This document shows positions 1 through 6,675 of a stretch of 14,487 nucleotides of DNA, piece by piece. The position numbers and the translations under genes are program-made. The stretch is taken from assembly GCA_009774895.1 (NCBI GenBank), contig VSOO01000018.1, forward strand, positions 1 through 14,487, written 5' to 3'. The notes under the pieces are model-generated. The model did not search any database. It was not told the DNA's origin and was given only the letters and a program-made list of their open reading frames with translations. The DNA is from Alistipes sp. GTDB taxonomy: Bacteria > Bacteroidota > Bacteroidia > Bacteroidales > Rikenellaceae. Within the stretch, counting starts at the first letter, position 1. Every line of letters begins with the position of its first letter.

Positions 1-4
1 ACCC

Positions 5-1114
5 ATGACTGCGAAACCTCTGCGCATCGGCTCGGACATATGCCGCATCGTCCTGGCTGCGACATTCATCGTGTCGGGCTTCACGAAGACCATCGACCCG
101 TGGGGCACGGCGATCAAGATCGGCGAATACCTCTCGATCTACGGCTTCGACCGCTTCGAGCGGGGCACGATGCTCTTTTCGATCTGGCTGTGCGGCGCCG
201 AGCTGATGATGGGCTGCATGCTCCTCTTCAAGGTGCGCATCCGGCTCATTTCGGTCTTCGCGCTCGCCTCGATGCTCTTTTTCACGCTCCTCACCCTGCT
301 CAGCGCCACGGTGCTCCCGGTGGAGGACTGCGGCTGCTTCGGCGAGGCGCTGAAGCTCACGCCGTGGCAGACTTTCTTCAAGAACCTGGTGCTGCTGCCC
401 ATGGCTTTCGTGGTGTGGTACCGCTACCGCCCCGACCGCATGTTCGCGTTCCGGCCCGCGGAGGTGGTGCTCGCCGCGCTCTTCTTCGCGTTCGCCATGG
501 GGCTGGGCGTCTACTGCTACCGCCACCTGCCGCTGATCGACTTCCTGCCTTACCGCACGGGCGTGCACCTCTACGAGGCGATGCAGGCTCCCGGGCACGA
601 GCCGGACGGCGTGGCGGAGACGGTGCTCGTCTACCGCAACCTCCGCACGGGCGAGGTGCGCGAATTCGCGCTCGACGACCCCGAGTGGCAGGACGAGACG
701 CTGTGGGAGTGGATCGACACGCGCACCGGCACCGAGTTCCATACGGTGGAGCCGCTCGTGGGCGAGTTCTCGTTGCAGGATGCCGAGGGCGATGCCACGG
801 AGCGGATCCTGACCGCGCCGGGCCGCCTCTACATGATCTGCGTGACGGCTTTCGACCGCCTGTCGCGCGGCTGCGAGGCACGGCTGGGGCGCCTGGTGCG
901 CAGGGCGGCGGCCGAGGGTGCGGCGGCGGTGTGCGTGACACCCGAGCCGCTGCACGGCGTCACGACGCACTCGTTCGACGGCGCCCCCGGGGTGCGGTGC
1001 TACAACATCGACGCCACGGTGCTCAAAACCATGCTGCGCGCCCGCACGGGCCTCGTGGTGCTCGACGACGGTGTGATCGCCGATAAGCGCAATTGTCGCG
1101 ATATTCGTCCGTAA
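5..1114 (+). CDS. MauE/DoxX-like redox-associated membrane protein with C-terminal thioredoxin-like region
   Basis: The 369-residue protein has hydrophobic segments near residues 13-26, 55-75, 81-103, 124-138 and 152-172. The N-terminal part, with IVLAATFIVSGFTK followed by a DPWG-type turn, is typical of the MauE/DoxX membrane family. DCGCFG at 108-113 places Cys109 and Cys111 after the third helix, as in MauE-type proteins thought to help disulfide or electron transfer across the membrane. The region after about residue 190 is soluble. It ends in a pattern (LVVLDDGVIADKRN) like the last strands of a thioredoxin fold, but I see no CxxC active site there. The ATG at position 5 gives a sensible short N-terminus, but only four bases lie upstream, so a start outside the window cannot be excluded. 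The substrate or redox partner is unknown. The gene lies 65 bp upstream of the efflux genes and is probably not their partner. Confidence 0.85.
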   Translation: MTAKPLRIGSDICRIVLAATFIVSGFTKTIDPWGTAIKIGEYLSIYGFDRFERGTMLFSIWLCGAELMMGCMLLFKVRIRLISVFALASMLFFTLLTLLSATVLPVEDCGCFGEALKLTPWQTFFKNLVLLPMAFVVWYRYRPDRMFAFRPAEVVLAALFFAFAMGLGVYCYRHLPLIDFLPYRTGVHLYEAMQAPGHEPDGVAETVLVYRNLRTGEVREFALDDPEWQDETLWEWIDTRTGTEFHTVEPLVGEFSLQDAEGDATERILTAPGRLYMICVTAFDRLSRGCEARLGRLVRRAAAEGAAAVCVTPEPLHGVTTHSFDGAPGVRCYNIDATVLKTMLRARTGLVVLDDGVIADKRNCRDIRP

Positions 1115-1150
1115 GGGCCGCCGCCGGTGCCCTGGTACGGTAATTGACCT

Positions 1151-1185
1151 CCGCATAAGGTGCGTAAAATTCGCTCCTTATGCGG
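1151..1185. promoter_or_regulatory. 35-nt near-perfect palindrome spanning the start codon of the efflux adaptor gene
   Basis: CCGCATAAGG at 1151-1160 is the exact reverse complement of CCTTATGCGG at 1176-1185. Inside them, GCG (1162-1164) pairs with CGC (1172-1174) after one T-T mismatch, leaving the 7-nt loop TAAAATT. This gives 13 pairs out of 14 stem positions. The ATG of the adaptor gene (1180-1182) lies within the right arm. The loop holds a weak -7-like TAAAATTC, about 18 bp after a TTG at 1144-1146. It could be a repressor operator over the efflux promoter, an RNA hairpin hiding the start codon, or an attenuator, since a T-run follows at 1191-1197. The sequence does not decide between these. 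Confidence 0.65.
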
Positions 1186-2211
1186 AAAATCTTTTTTGTA
1201 TCGTTCCTTTGCTGCGCCGCGGTCGCGTGCCGCACGCGGCAGCCCGAGTCCGTCGTCGTGCGGCCCGTGAAGGTGGAGACGGCGGCGTCCGCCGCGACCC
1301 TCGACCGCGATTTCGCCGGCATGGCCACGCCGGCCGAGGCCGTGAACCTCGCTTTCAGGGTGGCGGGGCAGGTGCTCCGCATCCCCGTGACGCAGGGCCA
1401 GAACGTCGCGCGCGGGCAGCTGCTCGCCGAGCTCGACCCCAGGGAGATCCGCCTCCAGGTCGATGCCGACCGCACGGCTTACGAGGAGGCCTCGTCGCAG
1501 CTGGCCCGCATGAAGCGGCTGCTCGAACACGAAGCCGTGTCGCGCATGGAGTACGAGGCGGCGCAGACGCGCTATGCGCAGGCCCGCTCGAAGTACGGCA
1601 ATTCGAAGGACGCGCTGGCCGAAACGCGCCTTGTGGCGCCCTTCGCCGCCGTGGTCGAGCAGGCCTATGCGGACGACTACCAGCGGGTGCAGGCGGGCGA
1701 ACCCGTCGTGCGGCTGGTCGCGCCGCGCACCACGACCGTGAAGTTCACCATGCCCGAGAGCGGCCTGCGTGTCCTGCGCGACACGGCCACCCGCTTCAGC
1801 GTGGTGTTCGACTCCTACCGCGACGTGCGTTTCGACGCCGTGCTCAAGGAGTACTCCAAAACCTCGTCCGACGCCTCGGGATTCCCCGTGGCGCTCACCC
1901 TGCGGGGTGTCGATACCGTGCGCTACACCGTCTCGCCCGGCATGGCGTGCACGATCACCGTGCGCAGCGCCGACCCCGTGCCCGACGCCGTGTCGGTGCC
2001 CCTCACGGCGGTCTGCGCCCCTGCCGAAGGGGGCACCTACGTGTGGATCGTGGACACGGACGACCGCGTGCGTCGCGTGCCCGTGACGCTGGGCGAGCCC
2101 TACGGCCGCGACCGGGTGGTGATCGACCGCGGCGTCGCGGCGGGCGACCGGGTGGTGACGGCCGGGGTCTACCGCCTCACGCCCGGCGAGAGAGTACGGA
2201 TCCTCCGATGA
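1180..2211 (+). CDS. RND efflux periplasmic adaptor (membrane fusion) lipoprotein
   Basis: This 343-residue protein should bridge the inner-membrane pump and the outer-membrane channel encoded next to it. A signal peptide (MRKIFFVSFLCC) ends in a lipobox-like AVAC with Cys17 as the likely lipidated residue. The first half of the biotinyl/lipoyl domain lies at about 52-90 (GQVLRIPVTQGQNVARGQLLAELD). A helical hairpin covers about 93-146, and the second lipoyl half about 148-181 (ETRLVAPFAAVVEQ). The beta-barrel and membrane-proximal domains follow to the C-terminus (VPLTAV, GDRVVTAG). This order and length are standard for HlyD/AcrA-type adaptors. The start at 1180 is the only one that keeps the signal peptide, and it falls inside the 1151-1185 palindrome. 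The pump gene begins 7 bp after the stop. The exported substrate cannot be read from the sequence. Confidence 0.95.
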   Translation: MRKIFFVSFLCCAAVACRTRQPESVVVRPVKVETAASAATLDRDFAGMATPAEAVNLAFRVAGQVLRIPVTQGQNVARGQLLAELDPREIRLQVDADRTAYEEASSQLARMKRLLEHEAVSRMEYEAAQTRYAQARSKYGNSKDALAETRLVAPFAAVVEQAYADDYQRVQAGEPVVRLVAPRTTTVKFTMPESGLRVLRDTATRFSVVFDSYRDVRFDAVLKEYSKTSSDASGFPVALTLRGVDTVRYTVSPGMACTITVRSADPVPDAVSVPLTAVCAPAEGGTYVWIVDTDDRVRRVPVTLGEPYGRDRVVIDRGVAAGDRVVTAGVYRLTPGERVRILR

Positions 2212-2218
2212 TGCGGCC

Positions 2219-5200
2219 ATGAATCTGCCCGAATATTCGCTTCGCAATCCGAAGGTCGTCTGGTTCTTCCTCGCCGTGCTGCTCCTGGGCGGCGCGGCGG
2301 GCTTCGTGCGCCTCGGCAAGAAGGAGGACGCCGCCTTCGTCATCAAGAGCGCGTCGCTCGTCTGCTCCTATCCGGGCGCTACGCCCCTTGAGGTGGAGCA
2401 GCTCATCACCGAACCCATCGGCCGCGAGGTGCAGTCGATGCGCGACGTGTGGAAAATCACCTCCGAGTCCTACTACGGAGTCTCGAAAATCCTGATCGAA
2501 CTCGACCCGGCCACCCCGGCGCGCGAGATTCCCCAGCGCTGGGACGAGCTGCGCCGCAAGGTGCTCGACATCGCGCCGCGCCTCCCGGCGGGCGCCTCGC
2601 CCGTCACCGTGGCCGACGACTTCGGCGACGTCTACGGCATCTACTACGCCCTGGCGGCCGATGCGGGTTACTCGTGGTCGGAGCTGCGCGATTGGGCGCA
2701 GCGGATCAAACGTTCGCTGGTGACCGTGCCGGGCGTGCAGAAGGTCGCGCTCTACGGCGAGCAGCGCCCCGTGGTGAACGTGGAGGTCAGCCTGGCCACG
2801 CTCGCCAATTTCGCCATCAGGCCCGAGACGGTTGTGGAGACCATCGCCCGGCGCAACACGATCACCGACAGCGGCGAGAAGCAGGCCGGCGCGCTGCGCG
2901 TGCGCATCCTCGAAGACGGCGTGTACCGCTCGCCCGACGACATCGCCGACCAGCTGCTCATGTCCTCCGAGGGCAAGCAGTACCGCCTGGGCGACGTGGC
3001 CCGCGTGGAGCGGGGCTATGCCGAGCCGCCGTCCGCGATCATGCACGTCGGGGGGCGGCCCGCCGTGGGCATCGGCGTCTCCACCGAGGCCGATGCCGAC
3101 GTGGTGAAGGTGGGGGCGGCCGTGCGCCGTGCGCTCGATGCGCTGGAGGGGCGCATGCCCGTGGGGCTCGAACTCGCGGTGCTCTACCCCGAGGACCGCA
3201 TCGCCCGCGAGGCCAACACGGCCTTCATGCTCAACCTGGCCGAGTCGGTGGCCATCGTCATCGCGGTCATCATGCTCGTCATGGGCTTCCGCCCGGGCGT
3301 GCTGATCGGCTCGTCGCTGCTCTTCTCGATCGGCGGCACGCTGCTGCTCATGCAGTTCCTGGGCGAGGGCCTCAACCGCACGTCGCTCGCGGGATTCATC
3401 ATCGCCATGGGCATGCTCGTGGACAACGCCATCGTCGTCACGGACAATGCGCGGCATGCGCTGGCCGCGGGCGCCGGCGTGCGGCGCGCCGTGACCGAGG
3501 GGGCCAACGCCCCGCGCTGGAGCCTGCTGGGGGCCACGCTGATCGCCGTCTTCTCGTTCCTGCCGCTCTACCTGGCCCCCTCGGCCGTCGCCGAGATCGT
3601 CAAGCCGCTTTTCGTGGTGCTGGCCCTCTCGCTGCTGCTGAGCTGGGTGCTGGCCCTCACGCAGACGCCGCTTTTCGGCAGCTTCATGCTGCGTCCGTCC
3701 GCCGCGGGGCGTGACCCCTACGCCAACCGCTTCTACCGCGCCTTCGACCGCTTCATGCGGTGGCAGCTGCGCCGCCGGTGGGGCGTGACCGCGGCGGTCG
3801 TGCTGCTTTTCGCGGCCTCGATCGCGGCGATGGGACGCATGCCGCAGAACTTCTTTCCGTCGCTCGACAAGCCCTATTTCCGTGCCGACGTGCTGCTGCC
3901 CGAGGGGTACGACATCCGGGCCACGGAGCACACCGTGCGGCGCATGGAGGAGTGGCTCGCCGCACAGCCCGAGGTGAAGCGCGTGTCGGCAACCATGGGT
4001 TCTACGCCGCCCCGCTACTACCTGGCCAGCAGCAGCGTGTCACTGCGTCCCAACTTCGGGAACCTGCTGGTCGAGGTGCACGACAAACGCACTGCGGCGG
4101 AGGTCGAGGAGCGCTTCGCCGCGTGGGTGGCGGAGGGGTTCCCCGACGTGTGGCTGCGCTCGTCGCTCTTCAAGCTCTCGCCCGTGCCCGACGCGGCCAT
4201 CGAGTTCGGATTCATCGGCGACAGCATCCCCGAACTCATGGAGCTCGCGGCCCGGGCCGAGGCGGTCATGCGCCGCACGCCCGGCACGGACAACGTGCGC
4301 AACAGCTGGGGCAACCGCATCCCCGTGTGGCAGCCGCTCTACTCCCAGATGAAGGGGCAGCGCGTGGGCATCTCGCGCAGCGACATGGCGCGCGGCATCA
4401 CCATCGCCACGCAGGGCTATGCCCTGGGCGAATACCGCGAGGGCGACCAGATCGTGCCCATCCTGCTGCGCGACGACGATCCGCGGGACTACAACCTCAC
4501 GAGTCTCCAGGCGCTGCCGCTCTTCGCCCCCTCGGGCGCGATGCGTTCGCTCGGCCAGGCCGTGGCGGGCTTCGACTTCGACTTCCGTGCGGGGGTGATC
4601 CGGCGCTTCGACCGCCAGCGCGTGGTCAAAGCTCAGTGCGACCCCGCACGCGGGGTCAATGCGTCGCGGCTGTTCGCCGCGCTGCGCGACTCGATGGACG
4701 CCATTCCCCTGCCCGAGGGCTGCCGCATGAAGGTCTTCGGCGAGCAGGAGAGCCAGCAGGAGTCGAACGAGGCGCTGGCCGCCAACATGCCCCTTACGCT
4801 GGTGCTGATCTTCGTCGTGCTGCTGCTGCTGTTCCGCAACTACCGCGAACCGGCGGTCATCCTGCTGATGATTCCGCTCGTCTTCATCGGGGTGGTGCTC
4901 GGACTCGCCGTAACGGGCAAGGTCTTCAACTTCTTCTCGCTGCTCGGCCTGCTGGGTCTCGTGGGCATGAACGTGAAGAACGCCGTGGTGCTCGTCGAGC
5001 GCATCGGCGAGCTGCGCCGCACCGGCACGGAGCCCGCGGCGGCGCTCGTGGCGGCGGCCCGCAGCCGCATCGTGCCCGTGGCCCTGGCCTCGGGAACCAC
5101 GATCCTCGGCATGCTGCCCCTGCTGTTCGACTCGATGTTCGGGGCCATGGCCGCCACGATCATGGGCGGCCTGCTGATGGCGACGCTGCTCACGATCTGC

Positions 5201-5245
5201 GTGCTGCCCGTGGTCTACGCACTCTTTTACCGCATCCGCCCGTGA
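2219..5245 (+). CDS. Efflux RND transporter permease (AcrB/ACR_tran family)
   Basis: A 1008-residue inner-membrane pump that would export substrate from periplasm or membrane using the proton gradient. It has the usual two-fold layout: TM1 at about 12-31, a large periplasmic loop, a helix cluster at about 335-490, TM7 at about 522-538, a second periplasmic loop containing FFPSLDKP (545-552), and a second helix cluster at about 858-1005. The TM4 motif reads GMLVDNAIVVTDN, with Asp402 aligned to AcrB Asp407 but Asn403 in place of Asp408. The relay lysine is present as Lys920 in GMNVKNAVVLVE. Length is normal for the family. It starts 7 bp after the adaptor stop and is followed by the channel gene, so the three form one operon. 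The family (HAE-like rather than metal HME) is inferred; drug, bile salt or lipid substrates are all possible. Confidence 0.97.
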   Translation: MNLPEYSLRNPKVVWFFLAVLLLGGAAGFVRLGKKEDAAFVIKSASLVCSYPGATPLEVEQLITEPIGREVQSMRDVWKITSESYYGVSKILIELDPATPAREIPQRWDELRRKVLDIAPRLPAGASPVTVADDFGDVYGIYYALAADAGYSWSELRDWAQRIKRSLVTVPGVQKVALYGEQRPVVNVEVSLATLANFAIRPETVVETIARRNTITDSGEKQAGALRVRILEDGVYRSPDDIADQLLMSSEGKQYRLGDVARVERGYAEPPSAIMHVGGRPAVGIGVSTEADADVVKVGAAVRRALDALEGRMPVGLELAVLYPEDRIAREANTAFMLNLAESVAIVIAVIMLVMGFRPGVLIGSSLLFSIGGTLLLMQFLGEGLNRTSLAGFIIAMGMLVDNAIVVTDNARHALAAGAGVRRAVTEGANAPRWSLLGATLIAVFSFLPLYLAPSAVAEIVKPLFVVLALSLLLSWVLALTQTPLFGSFMLRPSAAGRDPYANRFYRAFDRFMRWQLRRRWGVTAAVVLLFAASIAAMGRMPQNFFPSLDKPYFRADVLLPEGYDIRATEHTVRRMEEWLAAQPEVKRVSATMGSTPPRYYLASSSVSLRPNFGNLLVEVHDKRTAAEVEERFAAWVAEGFPDVWLRSSLFKLSPVPDAAIEFGFIGDSIPELMELAARAEAVMRRTPGTDNVRNSWGNRIPVWQPLYSQMKGQRVGISRSDMARGITIATQGYALGEYREGDQIVPILLRDDDPRDYNLTSLQALPLFAPSGAMRSLGQAVAGFDFDFRAGVIRRFDRQRVVKAQCDPARGVNASRLFAALRDSMDAIPLPEGCRMKVFGEQESQQESNEALAANMPLTLVLIFVVLLLLFRNYREPAVILLMIPLVFIGVVLGLAVTGKVFNFFSLLGLLGLVGMNVKNAVVLVERIGELRRTGTEPAAALVAAARSRIVPVALASGTTILGMLPLLFDSMFGAMAATIMGGLLMATLLTICVLPVVYALFYRIRP

Positions 5246-5286
5246 GGTCCGGCACGGCGGCGGGCCCTGCGGGGCATGGCCGGACC
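5246..5286. other. Short inverted repeat between pump and channel genes
   Basis: GGTCCGGC starts directly after the pump stop codon (5246-5253) and is the exact reverse complement of GCCGGACC at 5279-5286, with a 25-nt GC-rich loop. No T-run follows, so it is not a classic terminator. It may protect or process the transcript between cistrons, or be chance in GC-rich DNA. Confidence 0.3.
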
Positions 5287-5303
5287 CGATGATTTGATTG
5301 CCT

Positions 5304-6548
5304 ATGAAACGAATCTTTCCGTTCTTCCTGCTCTGCCTGTCCGCGCTTCCGGCCGCGGCCCAGATCGCGCTCGACGACTACCGCCGCGACGTGGAGGAGT
5401 ACAGCCGCCTGCTCCGCATGGCCGCCGCACGCACCGAGGCCGCCGTGCAGACGGCGGAGCGTGCGCGCACGGACTTTCTGCCGCGACTCTCGCTCGACGG
5501 CAGCTTCGCCGTAGCCGCGCGCCGCACCGACGGGGTGGAGCGCTGGACCTTCGGCGTGCTGCCCCAGATCGTGCAGACCCTCTACGGCGGGGGCGTGCGG
5601 GCCGAATACCGCAGGGCGCGCCTCGGCACCGACGCCGCCCGCAGCGACGAGGCCTTCACGCGGCTCGACGTGCGCTATGCCGCCGACTACGCCTACTGGA
5701 ACCTCTCGTCGCTGGAGGCCTTCGCCGCCGCACGGCGCGAGTACGTGGAGATCATCCGCTCGCTCAAGCGGATCATCGACCGCCGCTTCGCCGAGGGCTA
5801 CATCGCCAAGGGCGACGTGCTGATGATCGACGCCCGCCTGAGCGAGGCCGAGTACGCACTGGAGAGTGTGGAGCGCAGCCGCGACCTCGCGATCCACAAC
5901 TTCAACACGCTGCGCGGCGCTCCGGCCGACGCGCCCGTCGTGCTGGCGCAGAGCATCCGCGACTCGGTGCCCGACCTGCGGCGCGCGGGGGATACGCTCG
6001 CCCTCGCGCGGCGGCCCGACTATGCCGCCGCGCTGTCGCGTGCCGATTACGCCGCCGAAAGCGTGAACGTGGCGCGTGCGGCCTACGATCCCCACGTGAG
6101 CGTCGGAGCCGGCGGCTCGTGGCAGCCCCGGTCGCCCAACCGCACGGGCGCGACCGTCGTGGACGGCACGCTCTTCGTGAAGGTGAGCGTGCCCCTCTTC
6201 CACTGGGGCGAGCGGCGCCGGGCGGTGGGGGCGGCGCGTGCCGCGGCCGACGAGAGCGCCTGGAGCGCCGCGCAGCTCCGCGACGACATCGTGCGCGAGG
6301 AGAGCGACGGCTGGACCGCCGTGGTCGTGAGCGCGGCCCAGGTGGAAGCCTCGCGCGAGAGCCTGCGCATCGCGGGCGAAAACCTCGACCTGAGCACCTA
6401 CTCCTACGGCGAAGGCATGGCCACGATTCTCGACGTGTTGCAGGCACAGCTCAACTGGATTCAGCTCTACACCAATTCCATACAGGCCCACTGCGACCGT
6501 GCGCTGGCCCGCGCCGGCTACCTGCGCATCACGGCGCAGGAGCTCTGA
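5304..6548 (+). CDS. TolC-family outer-membrane efflux channel
   Basis: The 414-residue protein is the outer-membrane component of the tripartite exporter. A signal peptide (MKRIFPFFLLCLSALPAAAQ) probably cleaves around residues 19-20. Two repeats of the outer-membrane efflux protein fold follow, each with long alpha-helices (about 21-57 and 104-200, then 227-262 and 302-411) around beta-strand pairs (about 60-90 and 263-300). Typical family marks are the LPRLSLDGSFAV strand, KVSVPLFHWGERR at about 292-304, and the final helix YGEGMATILDVLQAQLNW. The ATG at 5304 is preferred over a TTG six bases upstream because it begins directly with the basic signal peptide. It is slightly shorter than E. 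coli TolC but within the family range. The gap to the pump gene is 58 bp. Confidence 0.95.
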   Translation: MKRIFPFFLLCLSALPAAAQIALDDYRRDVEEYSRLLRMAAARTEAAVQTAERARTDFLPRLSLDGSFAVAARRTDGVERWTFGVLPQIVQTLYGGGVRAEYRRARLGTDAARSDEAFTRLDVRYAADYAYWNLSSLEAFAAARREYVEIIRSLKRIIDRRFAEGYIAKGDVLMIDARLSEAEYALESVERSRDLAIHNFNTLRGAPADAPVVLAQSIRDSVPDLRRAGDTLALARRPDYAAALSRADYAAESVNVARAAYDPHVSVGAGGSWQPRSPNRTGATVVDGTLFVKVSVPLFHWGERRRAVGAARAAADESAWSAAQLRDDIVREESDGWTAVVVSAAQVEASRESLRIAGENLDLSTYSYGEGMATILDVLQAQLNWIQLYTNSIQAHCDRALARAGYLRITAQEL

Positions 6549-6554
6549 GGGCCG

Positions 6555-6607
6555 TATCGTCCGCCCCGGCGCCCGGCGCGGGCCGACCGCTTCGCACGGG
6601 GGCGATA
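6555..6607 (+). terminator. Possible terminator structure after the efflux operon
   Basis: The gap after the channel gene has nested pairing: TATCGTCC...CC (6555-6565) can pair with GGGGGCGATA (6598-6607) with one wobble and one bulge, and the interior holds GCCCG-GCG-CGGGC. No U-tract follows. A boundary between operons is expected here because a new promoter lies at 6647, but the structure is only moderately convincing. Confidence 0.3.
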
Positions 6608-6646
6608 AATGTCGGTCGCGGAGGGTGCGGTTTCGGCTTTTTTACT

Positions 6647-6654
6647 TATCTTTG
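6647..6654 (+). promoter_or_regulatory. Bacteroidetes -7 promoter element (TATCTTTG) for the TPR/barrel operon
   Basis: TATCTTTG matches the Bacteroidetes sigma-factor -7 consensus TAnnTTTG exactly. It sits in a short AT-rich patch 21 bp before the ATG at 6676, which implies a leader of about 15 nt. No clear TTTG -33 element is seen at the right distance. Its position supports 6676 as the start of the TPR gene and separates it from the efflux operon. Confidence 0.65.
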
Positions 6655-6675
6655 CCTCTCTGTAAATTGCCGTAT

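Noticed and set aside
1134..1141. GGTACGGT occurring here and again at 14078-14085, considered as a shared regulatory site
   Set aside because: An 8-bp match with no consistent placement relative to promoters is expected by chance in 14 kb.
2177..3931. Long antisense frame opposite the RND pump, and other long shifted frames inside the pump and channel genes
   Set aside because: All lack domains and show the biased composition of frame shadows in GC-rich genes with strong family matches on the real frame.
5298..5303. TTG start two codons upstream for the channel gene
   Set aside because: The ATG at 5304 is a stronger codon and gives a normal signal peptide; the difference is only two residues.
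6499..6675. A 59-codon upstream extension of the TPR protein
   Set aside because: It would overlap the channel gene and the TATCTTTG promoter; the ATG at 6676 starts directly with a signal peptide.
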